A DNA stretch of 64,000 nucleotides from Chitinophagaceae bacterium (GTDB lineage Bacteria; Bacteroidota; Bacteroidia; Chitinophagales; Chitinophagaceae): assembly GCA_016720745.1 (NCBI GenBank), contig JADKKA010000018.1:310001-374000 (forward strand), written 5' to 3'. Positions 62,142-64,000 of the stretch are shown here, one piece after another. How positions within the stretch are numbered: position 1 is the stretch's first letter; each line of letters begins with the position of its first letter. The notes under the pieces were generated by a model. That model saw only the letters and a program-made list of their open reading frames with translations. It did no database searches and was not told where the DNA came from. Made by a program: the position numbers and the translations under genes.

Positions 62142-62809
62142 TTGTCAGGATTAGGATGGGGTTCAGCGATTTCTTTTAATACATTTTCAATGCGTGCCTG
62201 CAGATCATCATAATCGGTATAGCCCCTGGCCAGCAGATAAAATTTTGTTTGATCAGTTTGTATCAGTACGGCAGGGAAACCGGTTACCTGCAATTGCTGA
62301 CAAAGCGCAAATTCATACCGTGCTTTTTCTTTGTACACTTCACTATTGAGTTTACTGTAAAAGTCGTCCGCTTCAAGCTGGTATTTCCCCAAGCAGATGA
62401 CGATAAGCTTCATCATCGGTGAGATCACGGCCTTCAAAATTCAGGGCATATTGCAGGTCGGCGGCAAAAGCAACTTGTTGTTCCGGGTAAATTTCTTTCA
62501 GAATACAAAGCGCGGCAGCAGATTTTTCAGAATGCATGAACCAGTCGCTCTCTTCCGGATGAAACATATGCCAGAGAAAGTCCGGACCAAAACGAATTCC
62601 CGTTCTTTCTTCTACTGTTTTATAAGCCTGGCTCACATAACCGGCAATACTGCTTACCGGGCGGGGATGATCGGCAGGGATCATGCCACCGGATAAAACT
62701 TCAAATCCCAGACGGTCTTTATAGGCTGCTTCAATTTTTTAATGACCGGGCTGAATCCATAACACCAGCCGCAATAGGCATCGTAGCAATAATAAATAAG
62801 AGGTTGCAT
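62138..62809 (-). pseudogene. DsbA-family thioredoxin-fold protein, frameshifted twice
   Basis: The true start is the ATG at 62809: MQPLIYYCYDAYCGWCYGFSPVIKK, with the CGWC redox pair. A six-A run near 62735 should have seven; it then reads IEAAYKDRLGFEVLSGGMIPADH. A four-G run near 62390 should have three, reading HLLGKYQLEADDF. The result is a ~225-residue protein of the DsbA/FrnE-type with a helical insert. There is no signal peptide, so it is cytoplasmic. Both indels are in homopolymers. Confidence 0.8.
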
Positions 62810-62852
62810 GTCCCGCAAAGGTAGCAGGAGGGATTAATCCAATTGTATGATT

Positions 62853-63620
62853 TCAGGAATCCTTTTGGGATCTGTTCTTTACCGCCTCAAATCTTTCCTC
62901 ATAATCGGGGCGGATGGTACCCATCAACCGGTCCCAGAACAGGAAATACAAACCATAATTGCCTTTGAAATACTGGTGATGCATATTATGATTTACTGAA
63001 GTATTGATCCATTTGCCCAGCCAGTGTTTACTGAATCCCTTCGGATAAAGCTCCCAGCCCAGGTGACCATACACATTATAAATGATCATGAACAGGAAAA
63101 AGAAGATCAGGTGATAGAAATGTACGGGAATACTGAACACAAATACCAGAAAAATGCCTGCTTCCAGAATCGCTTCCAGTGGATGGAAGGCATAAGCAGC
63201 AAATGGTGTAGGGTTGGTCGATTGATGATGAACCAGGTGAACGTATTTAGAAATTGTCGGCTGATGAATCACCCGGTGCATCCAGTAAAAATAAGTATCA
63301 TGAATAATCGCCATTACCGGGAAGGCCAGCACAAACCAGATCATGCTGTGCTGATGTATATCAATATAAAACCGGGTGTATTTAGAAAGAGACGGGCTAC
63401 CAATTACAATGGCCGGAATAAAGGCCATGATGAATACCGTGAGAATGGAAAAGCCGATCTCCCGGGTATAATCCAGTAAGCGGGGAAATTTTTGCTGAAT
63501 TTTTTTGCCGGCGATTTTCTTTTTCAGCAAAACATAAAAAAATAAAAAGGCCAGGCTAGACAACAGCAGATACCTGCTGCCGATCAGTACTACATCGTGA
63601 AAATATAATTGCCAGTTCAT
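62853..63620 (-). CDS. Fatty acid hydroxylase/sterol desaturase-family membrane enzyme
   Basis: A 255-residue di-iron membrane oxygenase. The His boxes are HDTYFYWMHRVIH, HLVHH and HNMHH (residues about 106, 127 and 210). Four transmembrane helices precede and separate the boxes. The family hydroxylates or desaturates acyl chains or sterols. A bacterial role in lipid or carotenoid modification is plausible, but the substrate is unknown. It lies eight bases after the polA stop. Confidence 0.87.
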   Translation of the reverse strand: MNWQLYFHDVVLIGSRYLLLSSLAFLFFYVLLKKKIAGKKIQQKFPRLLDYTREIGFSILTVFIMAFIPAIVIGSPSLSKYTRFYIDIHQHSMIWFVLAFPVMAIIHDTYFYWMHRVIHQPTISKYVHLVHHQSTNPTPFAAYAFHPLEAILEAGIFLVFVFSIPVHFYHLIFFFLFMIIYNVYGHLGWELYPKGFSKHWLGKWINTSVNHNMHHQYFKGNYGLYFLFWDRLMGTIRPDYEERFEAVKNRSQKDS

Positions 63621-63628
63621 AGATTTGA

Positions 63629-64000
63629 TTAATGGGCTTCCAGCCAGTTTTTTCCTTCACCGCATTCTGCGATCACGGGCACATCATTTGGCAGGGGCAG
63701 GGCCTCCTGCATATTTTCCAGGATTAGTTCTTTGAGTTCTTTGAGTTCTGTTTTTAAAGCATCAAAGACCAGTTCATCATGCACCTGCAACAACATCTTG
63801 CTCTGCATTTTTCTTTCTTCATCGCTGCGTGTACTTTTTGCATGGCCAGTTTGATCATATCAGCAGCGGTTCCCTGGATGGGGAGTTGATGGCATTTCGT
63901 TCTGCAAAGCCACGTACAGTGAAATTGGCAGAGTTGATATCTCTCAACCATCTTTTACGTCCCATCAGTGTTTCCACATAACCATTCTCCCTGGCAAAAT
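63629..64000 (-). CDS. polA: DNA polymerase I, C-terminal part, frameshifted and cut by window edge
   Basis: The reconstructed text is RKRWLRDINSANFTVRGFAE, INSPIQGTAADMIKLAMQKV and LLQVHDELVFDALK, ending WLEAH. These are motif C (VHDE) and the end of the palm of family A polymerases. Two indels break it: CCCC near 63885 should be CCCCC, and AAAAA near 63817 should be AAAAAA. The stop is at 63629-63631. Since polA is essential in most bacteria, the breaks are most likely errors in the consensus. Confidence 0.85.

Overview
The window looks like a chromosome segment from a Bacteroidota member, most likely a Chitinophagaceae relative. The evidence is the many TAnnTTTG-type -7 promoter boxes, the scarcity of Shine-Dalgarno sequences, and protein families largely confined to this phylum (DUF5606, DUF4476, DUF2911, DUF2807/GIN, DUF6175, DUF5777). 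I found no rRNA, tRNA, CRISPR array, transposase or phage gene.

Layout. 0.1-1.7 kb: a small orphan gene and a saccharopine-dehydrogenase-like oxidoreductase. 1.7-9.2 kb: two tandem secreted TPR-CHAT caspase-fold proteins plus a secreted protein. 9.3-17.1 kb: housekeeping genes (NifU-like protein, methyltransferases including CmoA, ArsC-like protein, AspT/YidE-type antiporter, GTP-dependent PEP carboxykinase, MFS exporter). 17.2-24.3 kb: two divergent respiratory units. One encodes a cytochrome c, an Ig-like membrane protein, NrfD, a Tat-exported Fe-S protein and a small RR protein. The other encodes two heme-motif lipoproteins and a DUF5777 protein. A perfect CRP-type palindrome lies between them. 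24.5-30.8 kb: mostly broken genes (AraC-type regulator, GIN protein, asparaginase-like protein, hypothetical). 30.8-36.2 kb: a caspase gene convergent with a CsgG/DUF6175-type operon, bracketed by two ~400-bp direct repeats. 36.3-44.3 kb: small orphan genes, penicillin acylase, DUF4476, PcrA/UvrD helicase, GH25 lysozyme. 44.5-51.5 kb: small membrane proteins, a MerC/SCO/Fur metal cluster, M3 peptidase, DUF5606 and small secreted proteins. 51.6-60 kb: DUF2911 and a packed run of tiny-domain genes (DUF1801, VOC, SRPBCC, TfoX-N, MmcQ, DinB, DUF5655), then an MDR oxidoreductase and rhodaneses. 60-64 kb, minus strand: DNA polymerase I, fatty acid hydroxylase, DsbA-like protein, PfkB, group III globin and a DUF1579 lipoprotein.

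Main observation. A palindrome ATACCC-N6-GGGTAT (two exact copies, two with one mismatch, one degenerate) occurs upstream of both CHAT genes, the caspase, the CsgG/DUF6175 operon and a VanZ-like gene. In every case it lies 21-22 bp from a -7-like box, so its centre falls near -42. This suggests one activator controls the caspase-fold proteins and a periplasmic accessory operon together.

Quality caveat. About fourteen genes carry single-base frameshifts, many in homopolymers and including polA and pckG. Much of the apparent gene decay may therefore be consensus error rather than biology.
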